Position numbers and translations under genes: made by a program. Under the pieces are notes generated by a model. That model did no database searches and was not told where the DNA came from. It worked only from the letters and a program-made list of their open reading frames with translations. Of a stretch of 64,000 nucleotides of DNA, positions 12,201 to 24,200 are shown piece by piece. Each line of letters begins with the position of its first letter. The stretch's first letter is position 1. The DNA is from Branchiostoma floridae (lineage: Eukaryota; Chordata; Leptocardii; Amphioxiformes; Branchiostomatidae), in the NCBI RefSeq assembly GCF_000003815.2, contig NC_049996.1, positions 6,557,731-6,621,730 of the forward strand, given 5' to 3'.

Positions 12201-15200
12201 GTCTTATTCATGTATTACTAAAGAGATACCCCAATAGTTAACAACTGCATGAACATGTGTTCCCCACATTAACGCTACCAAAAACATAAACTTCTATTTC
12301 TTAGTTACATATACGAGGGGCGTGCAATTAGTAATGGTCCTGACCCATTTCCCATAGCAGGAGATTAATGAAACTTGGCACAGTTATTAGTCTTTCTCTT
12401 CATAGGAATCACCCAGAGTTATGCATTTCTCCCATCGTTTGATGCAGCTCTGGACACCGATTTTGTAGGACACCCCAGGTTGGTCCTCCAACTGATGCCT
12501 CATCAATGGCACAAGAGGGACGACCAGGTCTGGGAGCTGTTTCCACAGACTTCCAGCCACGTTTGAATTCAGGATGCCAGCGTTTTACAAGGTCATATGA
12601 TGGGGCATCATCACCATAAGTTTCATTTATTTCATCAAAAGTCTTCTTTGGTGTGCGTCCTTTCAAATACAAAAACCGGATCACTGCGCGACACTCAACT
12701 GGTTCCATTTCACACCTGGTCCATTTCGCACCTGACTAAGTTCAAACACCAGTAAATCAGAAACCACAATTAGTTCAGAGCTGTCTTTTGCAACATAACC
12801 CATAGAGATATGAATTATTACACATACAAAATTTCATTTAGATCAGACAACTGGAAGTGGGTCAAGACCATTACTTATTGCACGCCCCTCGTATGTGACA
12901 AGTTTGAAAGTCTTATCATGGAATTCAGTGGATTTATGAACTTTCCTCATTAATTATGCAAATTAGCTGCTGATTTGCATAATTAGTATTACATTATGTA
13001 AGTCATCCCTTAGGCTATCTACATCTCAAAAATCATGACCACAGCATGTTCAGAACACGAGATGTCAAAAATTGATGTTTGGCTGCAGTACCTTAGGAAG
13101 CTGCTAGGGGGCCCATTATCGAGCTTGACCTTTGTTTTCCTGACCCCTACCCACATACTAAATATTATAAAGATCCATTCAAGGCTTCTCGAGTTATGAA
13201 TTCCACAAACAAACGGACGCACACACTCGGCCCGCTACCGTCCAGACGAATAATGCTACGCCAACCATTTTCGAACTCGACCTTCCTCTCCGCAACCGCT
13301 ACTCGAATACCAAATATCATTAAAATCCATACACAGCTTCTCGAGTTATATGCTGTTGACCTACATAAAGGGACAAAACATGAGGCCTTAACCGAAAATA
13401 TAACCTTCTCGGCGAAGGTAATTATTGTAACAAAGTAACATTTGAAAGAAACATTCCAACTTAGTAGAATACCTCATTCACCACTTGTGCTATTTTCAAT
13501 GCAGCAGAAACCAAAGAGGTCACAGACACTGCCCCCTATCGAGAATTAACGGTACTGCAGAAATACCACGAGATTCGGCGTGAGTTGATAAATAAACCCA
13601 ACATGGTGGATATTTTTGAGCCGATGAGCGCTGTGCTTTATTTCGGAAGGATTTTTTTGTTGCAGGAACATTGAAACAAGTTGACTACGGGTGAAAAATA
13701 GTAGAAAAGTCTCAGTAACTTTTTAATTTGTTTGTTTGGTGGTTAATTTCTGTGTTTTGATAGTGAATTAAGTAAGTGAGTGTGTGTGTGCTGTGCACAC
13801 GTGAGCTCGGCCCATGGACAGCGATGTTTGGCAATGTTTTCGTCTTTGTTCAGCGCAAATTTCAAGATTTTTTGAAGATTTAAGATGGTCTAAAACGAAA
13901 AGGATATAATTATGTGAGTGTAGTACCAAATCACTTGGGTTTTTTGCAAGTCCAGAACCGATCCGGTGCACTGGTATGTATCCCTAGGCGTCAGATGGAA
14001 AATTCAGACACTGCAGTACAGATCTCCAATACATTCTGTTACTGACAAGGCCATGTTGATTCTATTATGTAGACGACATATTCATACGCACCAATTTTCC
14101 AACAATAAGAAAAAGTATGATACTGTTACGCAAACATAATGATACAATTTTTAGAATTCATATCCGTACACAAAATAAAGCGCTTACCAACAAGCTTTCG
14201 ATCAGTCCTCTGATCCTTCTCAAGTTGTAATGACCCAAAACCTAAGTCGCACTTCCGGAACGGAAGTGTGACTTCAGTAAAGGGTCAAAGGTACTTGACA
14301 GTCGGTATCGGCCCACTTTTGTTTTGGGTCATTACAACTTGAGAAGGATCAGAGGACTGATCGAAAGCTTGTTGGAAAGCGCTTTATTTTGTGTACGGAT
14401 ATAAAGTCGTAAAATTGTATCATTATGTTAACTACCGTCACAGATGACCTTACATTCAAAATGAGCAAACAGATACTTAATCACAGATTGCCAAAGTCAA
14501 TTCCAAGGTCAAAGAAGAAGATGTGAAAGAACAAAAATGAAGAATCTATTGTTTAACATGATTACTCCACATGATTTGTCCAACCTTCCTGAACACTTAC
14601 ATTTCCTAATGAAGGCAATTTTCTTTTTTTACAAACTCTTTATTTGCATACTTGCCTCCTTTTTGGGGTTCCAAGAGGATGTCAACCATATAATCAAATC
14701 AACGAAATCAGCAAAACCAAGAGTGTAGAATCATATCCATTTTGGAACATAGAAATTTCAGAAAACCGAGCTGATGAAGATACCAACTTGAAAGTTGAAA
14801 GGAATCAGACAGAGGGAGGGTTTCTGCTATTTTCTCACCATGTAAAGGGCACAGCTGCATCACCGCCGTCACCCATAGGAAACCTGCTTTGGAGATACTG
14901 CAGTTGTCCATAGTATTTCCTCAGGATGCTGCAACCCTCAAAATCCTGGCTTACTTGGACTGCACACTGTAAGGTAAAATAAATCTTTAAAAGAACAAGC
15001 CTAAACACAATGCTATACTCTAAGGGCCAAGCAAAAAAAAATGGGCCAGGGGGAGGGCCTAGCAAATTTTTTTTTTTACTTGGGGGTAGGGCCAAGGAAA
15101 AAAGGTTAGCTTGGTCTACCAGCAAAACTTGTCCCTTAAAACCCAAGGATCGGCATGTGCTCGTAACGGCCCCTTTCATCGATATCTCAGTGAGTGAGCG

Positions 15201-18200
15201 AGTGTGATATCTCATCTACATTTGCGCCATTCTGCAATTGCTAAATCCGACACCCCAAACTTGCATAAAATCAAACAAACTCTACCCAAAAATGACGACA
15301 AGCTTTTGTTATTGGGTTATTGGGGTGAGCCGACTACTCACTCTTTGCAGCCAGGGGCTGAATTGCGAGGAGCTTACAATAGGCGTGGCTAAATCGCAAG
15401 GGTCTGGAGCGAGCTGCCATTCGGCGCCACTCAGGTGACCTCAATACGACTGTCGCAAGTGTCTGGAGCGAGCTGCCATTCGGTGCCACTCAGGTGACCT
15501 CAATACGACAGCAATTGCCCCAGGTGCGGCCAAGGTACCGTAGGTTTTGAACCACTCACACCGCACCATCACACGTGTGGCGGGTTCTTTAATATGCCTG
15601 GGGTGTGGCTCTCCCCAGACACGGGACCTCCATTTAACTTCCTATCCAAGGGACGGCCCCAGCCAAAGCTAGGTACTCATTTTCACCTGAGTAAAGTGAG
15701 GAAAGTCGTGTTAAGTGCCTTTCCCAAGGGCACAAGATCGGTAACGAGGCAGTCGGATTTGAACCTGCGACCTCTCGGTCGCGGGCCGAACACACTACCG
15801 CTGTGCTACGCGGTCCCACATTTGTCACATTTGTTTTGTGTATTGTTGTCAATTTTAAGATAAACAGTACTGTAACAGTTAGTCACTTACTTTTGACAAA
15901 TTTCTTTGGCCTGCGGCCTGTACTCCTGGTGCACCAGTGCCGCATTATAACCTGCTAGTTTGAAAGGCCCTTCCTCATTGGCTGTAGCCAAGTTGCTGAC
16001 CTTATGCTAAATGTCACGTGCCTATTCGCTGCACCATATTAATCCAATTAGCGACCACGGACACCTGGTCCCATATATGGGCAATGTCCATTCAGTCATT
16101 TAGTGGTTTACCATATATGGTCAAACACTCGAAGACGGCAGGCATTGAAAGCAGACATAGAACCCCTGCCAAATTAGCTTATAAATCACTTTGAAGTTAT
16201 TTTTGGTAAAAAATTATAATGGGGTCCATTTAGTATCGTATTTTCTCGAATCAAGTATGCACCCCAATTAAACTATGCACCCCGGATTTGGGGCAAGTCT
16301 CAGAAAGATCTGTGGGACTGAAATGTGAAATGGAACAACTCAAATAAAGTATGCACCATTTCTCCACCAATTTTGAGCAGACCATGAACTGGATTAACAT
16401 CAAATTTATGACGTATTCCCCAGGTTATTTTGCACAAAATAACCTGGAGTCACACTGTCATTGTCTCTATAAACTTGTGATTTGCCTACTGCAACTTATA
16501 AAAATCACTGAGAATGAACTGATAGAATAAATCAGCTAGCTATAGTACAAGTGCATCTAACTAAGAAAAAAACAGTTGCACAATCAAAGTCACTACCTCA
16601 AAAGGTTTTAAATACTGCAAATGCCACTCTTATGTAAAGTCATGTTTAGACAGTTCTTTTGGTTAAGACAACACCAAGACAATATCAATGTGTATGTTTT
16701 GAAACCTTAATAGAAGTTTGGTAACAACTTGTAGCACCAGACAAACCCTTACAGGACTGGTGGTAGCTGAATTTGTATCTAGTTTTTAATGTAGCTGCTA
16801 ATCAGCTGTACTAATTGTCTCATGTTTGGCCACGGCCACACGATTTCCGGTCCCGTTGATACAGAAACACTGCCTATTGCAACCATACTGCAGCCTTATG
16901 TCACCCTGCACCGAGTTTGAAATTGAAGTTTGCAAGGACTTGGAGTTCCGGACAGGGTCATTTTGGCAGTAGCAGAAGGTATGCATGCCTTGAGCATTAA
17001 AGTGCAAGTCTTTGTCGGTGAATTTACAGATCGAGACAAATTTTGGTGAGAAAGATTAGTGGGTACTGAAATCATGTGTAGCTTGCTCATGGTCAATTGA
17101 TCAACATTTTCTCTATAGTGGCCACCTGTCTATAGTGGCCATATTTCTCCAGTCCCTTGAGTGGCCACTATAGGCAGGTTTGACTGTATATGTTATAGCT
17201 TTTTGTTACTGATGACCTCTGACCCCTCCTCATTATCTTAAGTTAACTGAGTTGATTAGGCCTAGGAAAAAAATGTTGTGTTTCCTGTTTCCCGACCGAC
17301 CCTAGAAAAACATGCCGACCCTAGACTTGTTTTTTTGAGGTGAACCATTTTTTGGACCAATACTAACGGCAAAGAAAGTATACGACTTAAAACCTTGTAA
17401 GTTTGAGCTCACAAAGATCGCAAGCTGCAGCGACAAGTTAATCCATCTTCCGGTATGTTTTCATGCCATTTAGTCAAGCCGTGGGAGGGGGGCTGCGATC
17501 GTAATTTTTAGGAATTTTTACTTTTCGTCATCACATTACTCATTCACCATCACAGTAAATATAGCGAAAAATCAATAACGGTGCACACCCCAGTTCTTCC
17601 GCGACCGGGGTCCGTGGTAGTCCGCGACCAAAAAGTGACGAAAGGCTTCCGAGGGCCCATGTTTGAGTTGACATTTCTCATTATTTCCTGCGAAATGACA
17701 TTAAACGATTACATGGCTGAAAAGCATAGGAAATGGTGTGTTTTTGGTGCAAATTGTGTTTTGGTTCGCGCGTTGCTTCCGCGATATCCCTACGCCTGAA
17801 TGTAAAGAGGCCCGTGACCTAGATTTACCTCTGAAGCGCTGTGTCAAGCAAAGTTGCAATGCCGCGCGCCGTGGATGATTAAAAAAACTGTAGTACTAGA
17901 ATTTTCTTTATAATTGGCTGGATTAGTCTTTAGATTTTCCTCTTTCTGGCAGTATCAGTCGTGCTTGCCGGAAAAATCTTCTTCATCTGTTTTATCCAAT
18001 GCGAAAATGCCCGATTTTGTGCATCATTTTTGACATGAAAATAATGTTTTTTCCCTATAATTTTTCAAAATTAGAGAAGTTGAAGGATCGAAACTCAGTT
18101 GGTCTTGTAGCTGAAGGTATATCCTCTCACCCCATATACAGTTATTTTCCTTCAGGATAATTCCCTGGAAGAGAAGGTCGCTAGACTTGAGGGTGTGCCG

Positions 18201-21200
18201 CCTCCATTTGAACCCCCAAATAAACTGGTGTGTGCCCCCTTAAAAGCACCCATCCTGAAAAAAAGTATTAGTGATAATAGCCAACAAATTGCATTTTTCC
18301 CATGAAAGTGTATAGCCCCGAACTAATCCGAGTTAAAAAAAGCCGGATTTCGCAGGTTTTGATATGATTCTACACTGTCATATAATGGGTGGATTTGCCC
18401 CCCTCCAAACCCCCCCACCCCTCAAACACGGTCGCACAGACTTCGAAGTGTGTGTGCTAAGCATAGATTGCATAACACCTACCGAAACATTGTTGTTTAA
18501 ACTACTGTAACAGTACCTCTTGGGCACTTTGAAATCGCATTTGCACGTTTCACAATTGCTCCTACATTGAGAAGCAGGCATTTTCCTTTTAAAAAGGCCC
18601 CGATGACGTCACTTTCGCACTTTCCTTCCGAATCAAGTGTCAAGTTCGGTGTGGCGCTAGTTCTCGGCCTTAACACAAATAAGTTGCACTAATCCGAAGA
18701 CACATCCCAAGGCTTCTTTATCTCACCGAGACCGACACCAAACTGTACAGCCTTATCTTAGCAGATGCCCGTTTATACCTTCATAGCCGCAAGAAGTGCA
18801 GCACAGACCTCCATCTTTACCAAAGGTACAACATTTAACTTCATTTTTCTACGAAATAAAAGGAGTCTTGCCAACGGAAACGCTTGGACGGGAAAGCTAG
18901 GTCTATTCTCTACCCGATATGACCAAAAATTAACATTTCAAGTGCTTTCCGTTAAAGCGCGGAACTTAAAACTGCATCGTTGTCACTTCAGAACATAGGC
19001 CAGCGGCAGGTATTGTGACGTCACGAACTCAAATATGTTCTAAGAGGTTTACACTGTTTGTTCCAGTCAGAAATAGGAGGAAAGTGTGCTCCATCACAAG
19101 AGCACCCCTATGTCATTCCTTTTCATGGCCATACCTCTTTATTTAGCACGTATTGATAGCCTAAAACCTCTTCCATAGGACAAGCTCATTGTGACGTAAT
19201 TGCTATTATGCGCATTGAATGGTATACCATCCTGGAGGCGCAAAAACAGCCTTCCGACACCGCAACTTTCAACCACCTGTTACTCGAGAAAGAAAAGTCG
19301 CAGACAAGTCAAACTTGGCATGATTATAGAGTATAACTTTTTAAAGTCATGGACGATATTAATCATAATTTGCATATATTAACGGTGCACGCCCCAGTTC
19401 TTCCGCGACCGGGGTCCGTGGTAGTCCGCGACCAAAAAGTGACGAAAGGCTTCCGAGGGCCCATGTTTGAGTTGACATTTCTCATTATTTCCTGCGAAAT
19501 GACATTAAACGATTACATGGCTGAAAAGCATAGGAAATGGTGTGTTTTTGGTGCAAATTGTGTTTTGGTTCACGCGTTGCTTCCGCGATATCCCTACGCC
19601 TGAATGTAAAGAGGCCCGTGACCTAGATTTACCTCTGAAGCGCTGTGTCAAGCAAAGTTGCAATGCCGCGCGCCGTGGATGATTAAAAAAACTGTAGTAC
19701 TAGAATTTTCTTTATAATTGGCTGGATTAGTCTTTAGATTTTCCTCTTTCTGGCAGTATCAGTCGTGCTTGCCGGAAAAATCTCCTTCATCTGTTTTATC
19801 CAATGCGAAAATGCCCGATTTTGTGCATCATTTTTGACATGAAAATAATGTTTTTTCCCTATAATTTTTCAAAATTAGAGAAGTTGAAGGATCGAAACTC
19901 AGTTGGTCTTGTAGCTGAAGGTATATCCTCTCACCCCATATACAGTTATTTTCCTTCAGGATAATTCCCTGGAAGAGATGGTCGCTAGACTTGAGGGTGT
20001 GCCGCCTCCATTTGAACCCCCAAATAAACTGGTGTGTGCCCCCATAAACTGTCCATCCAAAACAACCAACATGCCTTGAAGAGTCCCTGTTTCAAGTACA
20101 GTGCAGGCTTTGTTACGTCAATTTTGCGGCCTTCCGAACATGCGCCATTTTGAAAGCATGTTTGAGCACGTCCTTTCACTCCTATTATCAAAGTGCTCAC
20201 ATCCAAAGTCAGCAAGACAAATCACAATGGCGAAACCAACTGGCCCCAACATGGGGACGTACTATAGGGAGTTTGTAGTGTGTTTTGCAGGTATATTTTT
20301 TGGGAGCCAACGTATTTACCGCCACTTGCTTACCAAACAACGGATGAAAAGTTTCATAGAACGTCATAACTGTGTAGTGGAACAGCAGAACGGATTTGCC
20401 GCTGGTTGATGTGTTTTCGGGCCATGTTTTGATCACGGCTATCAGCAATTTCCGACATGCCGATTTGCAAAATAAACCTCGAGTAAGTGGCTGCCGATTG
20501 ATACAAATTTGTTGTTGTAAATATGAAATCCATTGATAAACAGGCTTGTTATATTATTAAAGTTTAAAGATTAAAGTTCCACTGGGAAAAGAATCCCAAG
20601 GAACTTGCTATCAGTTACACTCTCTTTCAAGTGTTATTTTCTACAGAAACCACGGAAAGTGGGAGATCAATGCACGTGTACTAAGGGCCAGGGAAACATA
20701 GTAAACAATGCACTAAACAGTTTCCGGAATGCGCAAAAGCCCGCTTGTTTATTCATGGTTCAGTGTTGAATATGCTCGAATTCGTCGGATTAAGGTTCTT
20801 TGCCGTTAGTCATTTTAGACGCGATCTTACTAGTAACTTACTATGGCATCGGAAGGGGAAAATATCCATTTTTCCAAGTTTGAGACGCATTTATGTGGCC
20901 TTGAATGAAGAAACTTTAGCGCTCGGCAAAAACATCCAAGAAACAATGTCATCTTGAATCCCGGCGGTTCTGCAGTTTTCAAGTGGGTCGCTAGGTGGCG
21001 TTGTTTGGTTTGCTGCAATGTGATTGGCTGGATGTAAAGCGGGAATTTGTGCTTATTTCAAATTATTAGTTCCATTTTCGACAGGAGGGAAGTTCTGAAG
21101 AGAGAGTACAGTCAAACCTGTCTATGGCGGCCACTCAAGGGACTGGAGAAGTACATTGTATGGCCACTATAGACAGGTTTGACTGTACTCTCAAGCTACA

Positions 21201-24200
21201 CATGATTTCAGTTCCCACTAATCTTTCTCACAAAGTAACATTGTCTCGATCTGTAAATTCACTGACAAAGACTTGCACTTTAATGCTCAAGGTATGCATA
21301 CCCTCTGCTACCGCCAAAATGACCCTATCAAGAACTCCAAATCCTCGCAAACTACAATTTCAATCTCGGTGCAGGGTGACATAAGGCTGCAGTATGGTTG
21401 CAAAAGGCAGTGTTTCTGTATCAACGGGACCGGAAATCGTGTGGCCGTGGCCGCGTTGGACAGGTAGCCGCTAAGCTTATTTCTTAATCATTACGAATCC
21501 AAGGGACCAACAAAAAGTGGCCACTATGGCCAGGTAGCTGCTATGCAAAGGTGGCCGCTAATACAGGTTTGACTGTAGCTATACCAAATTGCAAAAAAGT
21601 GTAGAATGTTGTATTACATGGTAGTCAGTGGACTGATTGCTAACACATTTGGCAGAGCTGTAACATCATGTTACATGCAACACAGTATTTCATTGTATTA
21701 TTTTATTCATACACATTACTACAGAAATATTTTTTGTAATTTATAGATCCTAGATTTGTTTCCTTTAGACTTTAAAGTTTTTATTTCCATTTAAGGAGGA
21801 ACATTTAACGTAGTACAAAAAAGTGTTGTGTCTTGTCTTTGATGAAAATAAAAATGTTTTCAGTCTCCTCCCTGCTTGTTAGTCACTGATAAAAAGGCAT
21901 TAAAAATAAGTATATTCAAATCTAAACATTGGTTAATAAACATGAGATTAATAAGTAAGATATCAACTTGGCAGGATCAGGTGGGTGTTTTATGTTTTGT
22001 TAGCTGGGGTGTGAAAAGGGTGCCTGGTAACCAGGGCTGTCTCCAGCTTTAATCTTTTTGTCCCGCTCATTGTTTGGGAGCCCAAGTTGTTGATTTTTCC
22101 CCGGTAAACGTGTCATTTTAAGGTCAGGAAAATAAATTTACAACAGTTTGATGTCATGGAGTTCATATTTTTGGGACGGATGGGGTCAAATTTTTTTCTG
22201 TCCCAACAAGCAAATTTCAGTCCTGAGACGGAGGGACGGGTCCTGGAGACAGCCCTGCTGGTAACGTTCGTTGAAGAGCAGGACATCCTCAAAGTGACAT
22301 TTGCAATCTAACACTTGTGTGTAGTCTAGAATTTGTTCCTGTGCTATCATGCATTTCACTTTTACTTTGAAAACTGTATTTGCCACGCCAGGCTATAGAG
22401 TTGGGACCAAAGTCTTGAAAAAAAAAAAAAAAAAGATAATCCCTACCTACCGACCCTAATTTTTTCAGGACTGAAACTGGAAACACAACCTTCTTTTTCC
22501 TAGGCCTTAAATTAATCTTACATTTCAGTTTACTTTCAATATTTCTTATGTTATACTTGTGCACTTATGTTGACTTATGTTACTTGATTGTTCTGTAATC
22601 TTCTGGACTCCAGGAAGTATATTGTAAAGTCTACTGGATATTGAAATAAACAAACTAACAAACAAACATTTTTCAACTTTAAAAAGTATGTACTTTATTC
22701 AAGAAAATATGGTAAATATCTAATGGCTATCATACCAAATTTCAGGTCCTTTGGCCTTAATACCTGGGCATGGGACGCAAAAATAAAATAAAATCATTTT
22801 GAAGGCATCTATCAAAAAAACAGGAAAAAAGTGTCGGGTATTGGCTTCATCATCATCATCGGTCGGCTGCACTCTACCCTTGTACCAAATTTCAGGTCAT
22901 TCGGCCCAAGAATGTTGGTGATGAATTCCTATAAAGATTGTGACAGGAGAAGAAGAAGAAGCAGAAACATTATAAATACAGTATTTTCATTCCGAGTGAC
23001 TGTTATGATCAAATAAATACTAACTGCAGTTCTCTTGTCATGCTTGTTCATATACTAGTACAGCTATGACACCAGTACAAATGACCTTTTAATTTAAAAC
23101 TTTGCTCACGCGACCTTATCATTAATACAGACATAAAGTTAACACTTCGCTACAATATCGTCCAGGCAAAACGTACGCATTTTCTTGAAAATTATCGTAA
23201 CATAATTATTATATAATAAGTAACATCTTGGAGTTACATCACTCCAATGCTACTATACCAAAAGAGTCGCACTTCTGGTGTTGCAAACGTTAGAAAGTAG
23301 AGCAGGTTACAAGTCAGTTTTATGCCATCTACGGGTCATTTACCCTTATCTTATGTTGTTCCATATCATTTCGGACCCCAAATAAAAGAATGTCTGACAG
23401 TTTTTATGTCAACTTTTCTCAACTCTTCTCTTAGCAATCATACTTAGGCATCCAGAAACTATTCTTTTTTACATTTGTTTGATGTTGTTCGTGATTTTGG
23501 ACGGCACAACCTTTTTGCTAAATAGTACCGAGTTGCGCATCTGCCGTGCTTATTAATTCTCCATATTAATCATTTATCTATAAACGATCAACAAATACGT
23601 CATAATAAGGACGATCAATTGTCATGTTAATTGCAGATTGATACCTACAAACCAAAAATCAATTTGTCAGCCCCGACTTAAGTTATTCCCTTTCAAATTC
23701 TGACACAAAACTGGACCCTGTAGTTCCAGAAGAAGCCACTAGGGGGCCAAAAGCTATATCACTTACTCTCAGCCTCAAGAGCTGTCTACTGTAATAACAG
23801 CCATAATAGCCACAGCATGTCCAGAACTCAAGATATCAAGCCCAGATGTTCCACTGCAGTACTGCAACAAGCTGCTAGAAAGCCCTGTTCTCAGATGTCA
23901 TAAAAACCTACCCACATACCGAACGTCAATACAATCCATCCTGGAATTCTCAAGTTATGCTGGTCTTGACAAACAGATGCTACTCAAAATATAACTTACT
24001 TCAGTTCTTGGCAGAAGTAAATAACATTCTTGGAAAAGGTAAAAAAGACAGCTGGCTACATGTGCATACAGTATATTCCAATGCATGATTGACCCAATTT
24101 CGTTAAAATGTCATAAAGATATACCCGTCCGTGTTCTTAGTAAAAGAATAAGATGGTACTTGCCTGTTGTAATTGTCGGAGTTTTCTGATTTCTTCGTCA

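Noticed and set aside
14323-14400. Hammerhead ribozyme in the foldback arm (GATCAG-AGGA-CTGATC-GAAAGC)
   Set aside because: The hairpin followed by GAAA is suggestive, but the CUGANGA core sequence is absent.
15742-15815. tRNA gene on the minus strand
   Set aside because: Box A and box B are present but stems do not pair well and the sequence continues into a SINE body; it is the head of a retroposon.
17579-20043. LTR retrotransposon with two 661-bp LTRs
   Set aside because: The repeats lack TG...CA ends, have their own inverted ends, and the 1.1-kb middle encodes no gag or pol and shows no primer-binding site.
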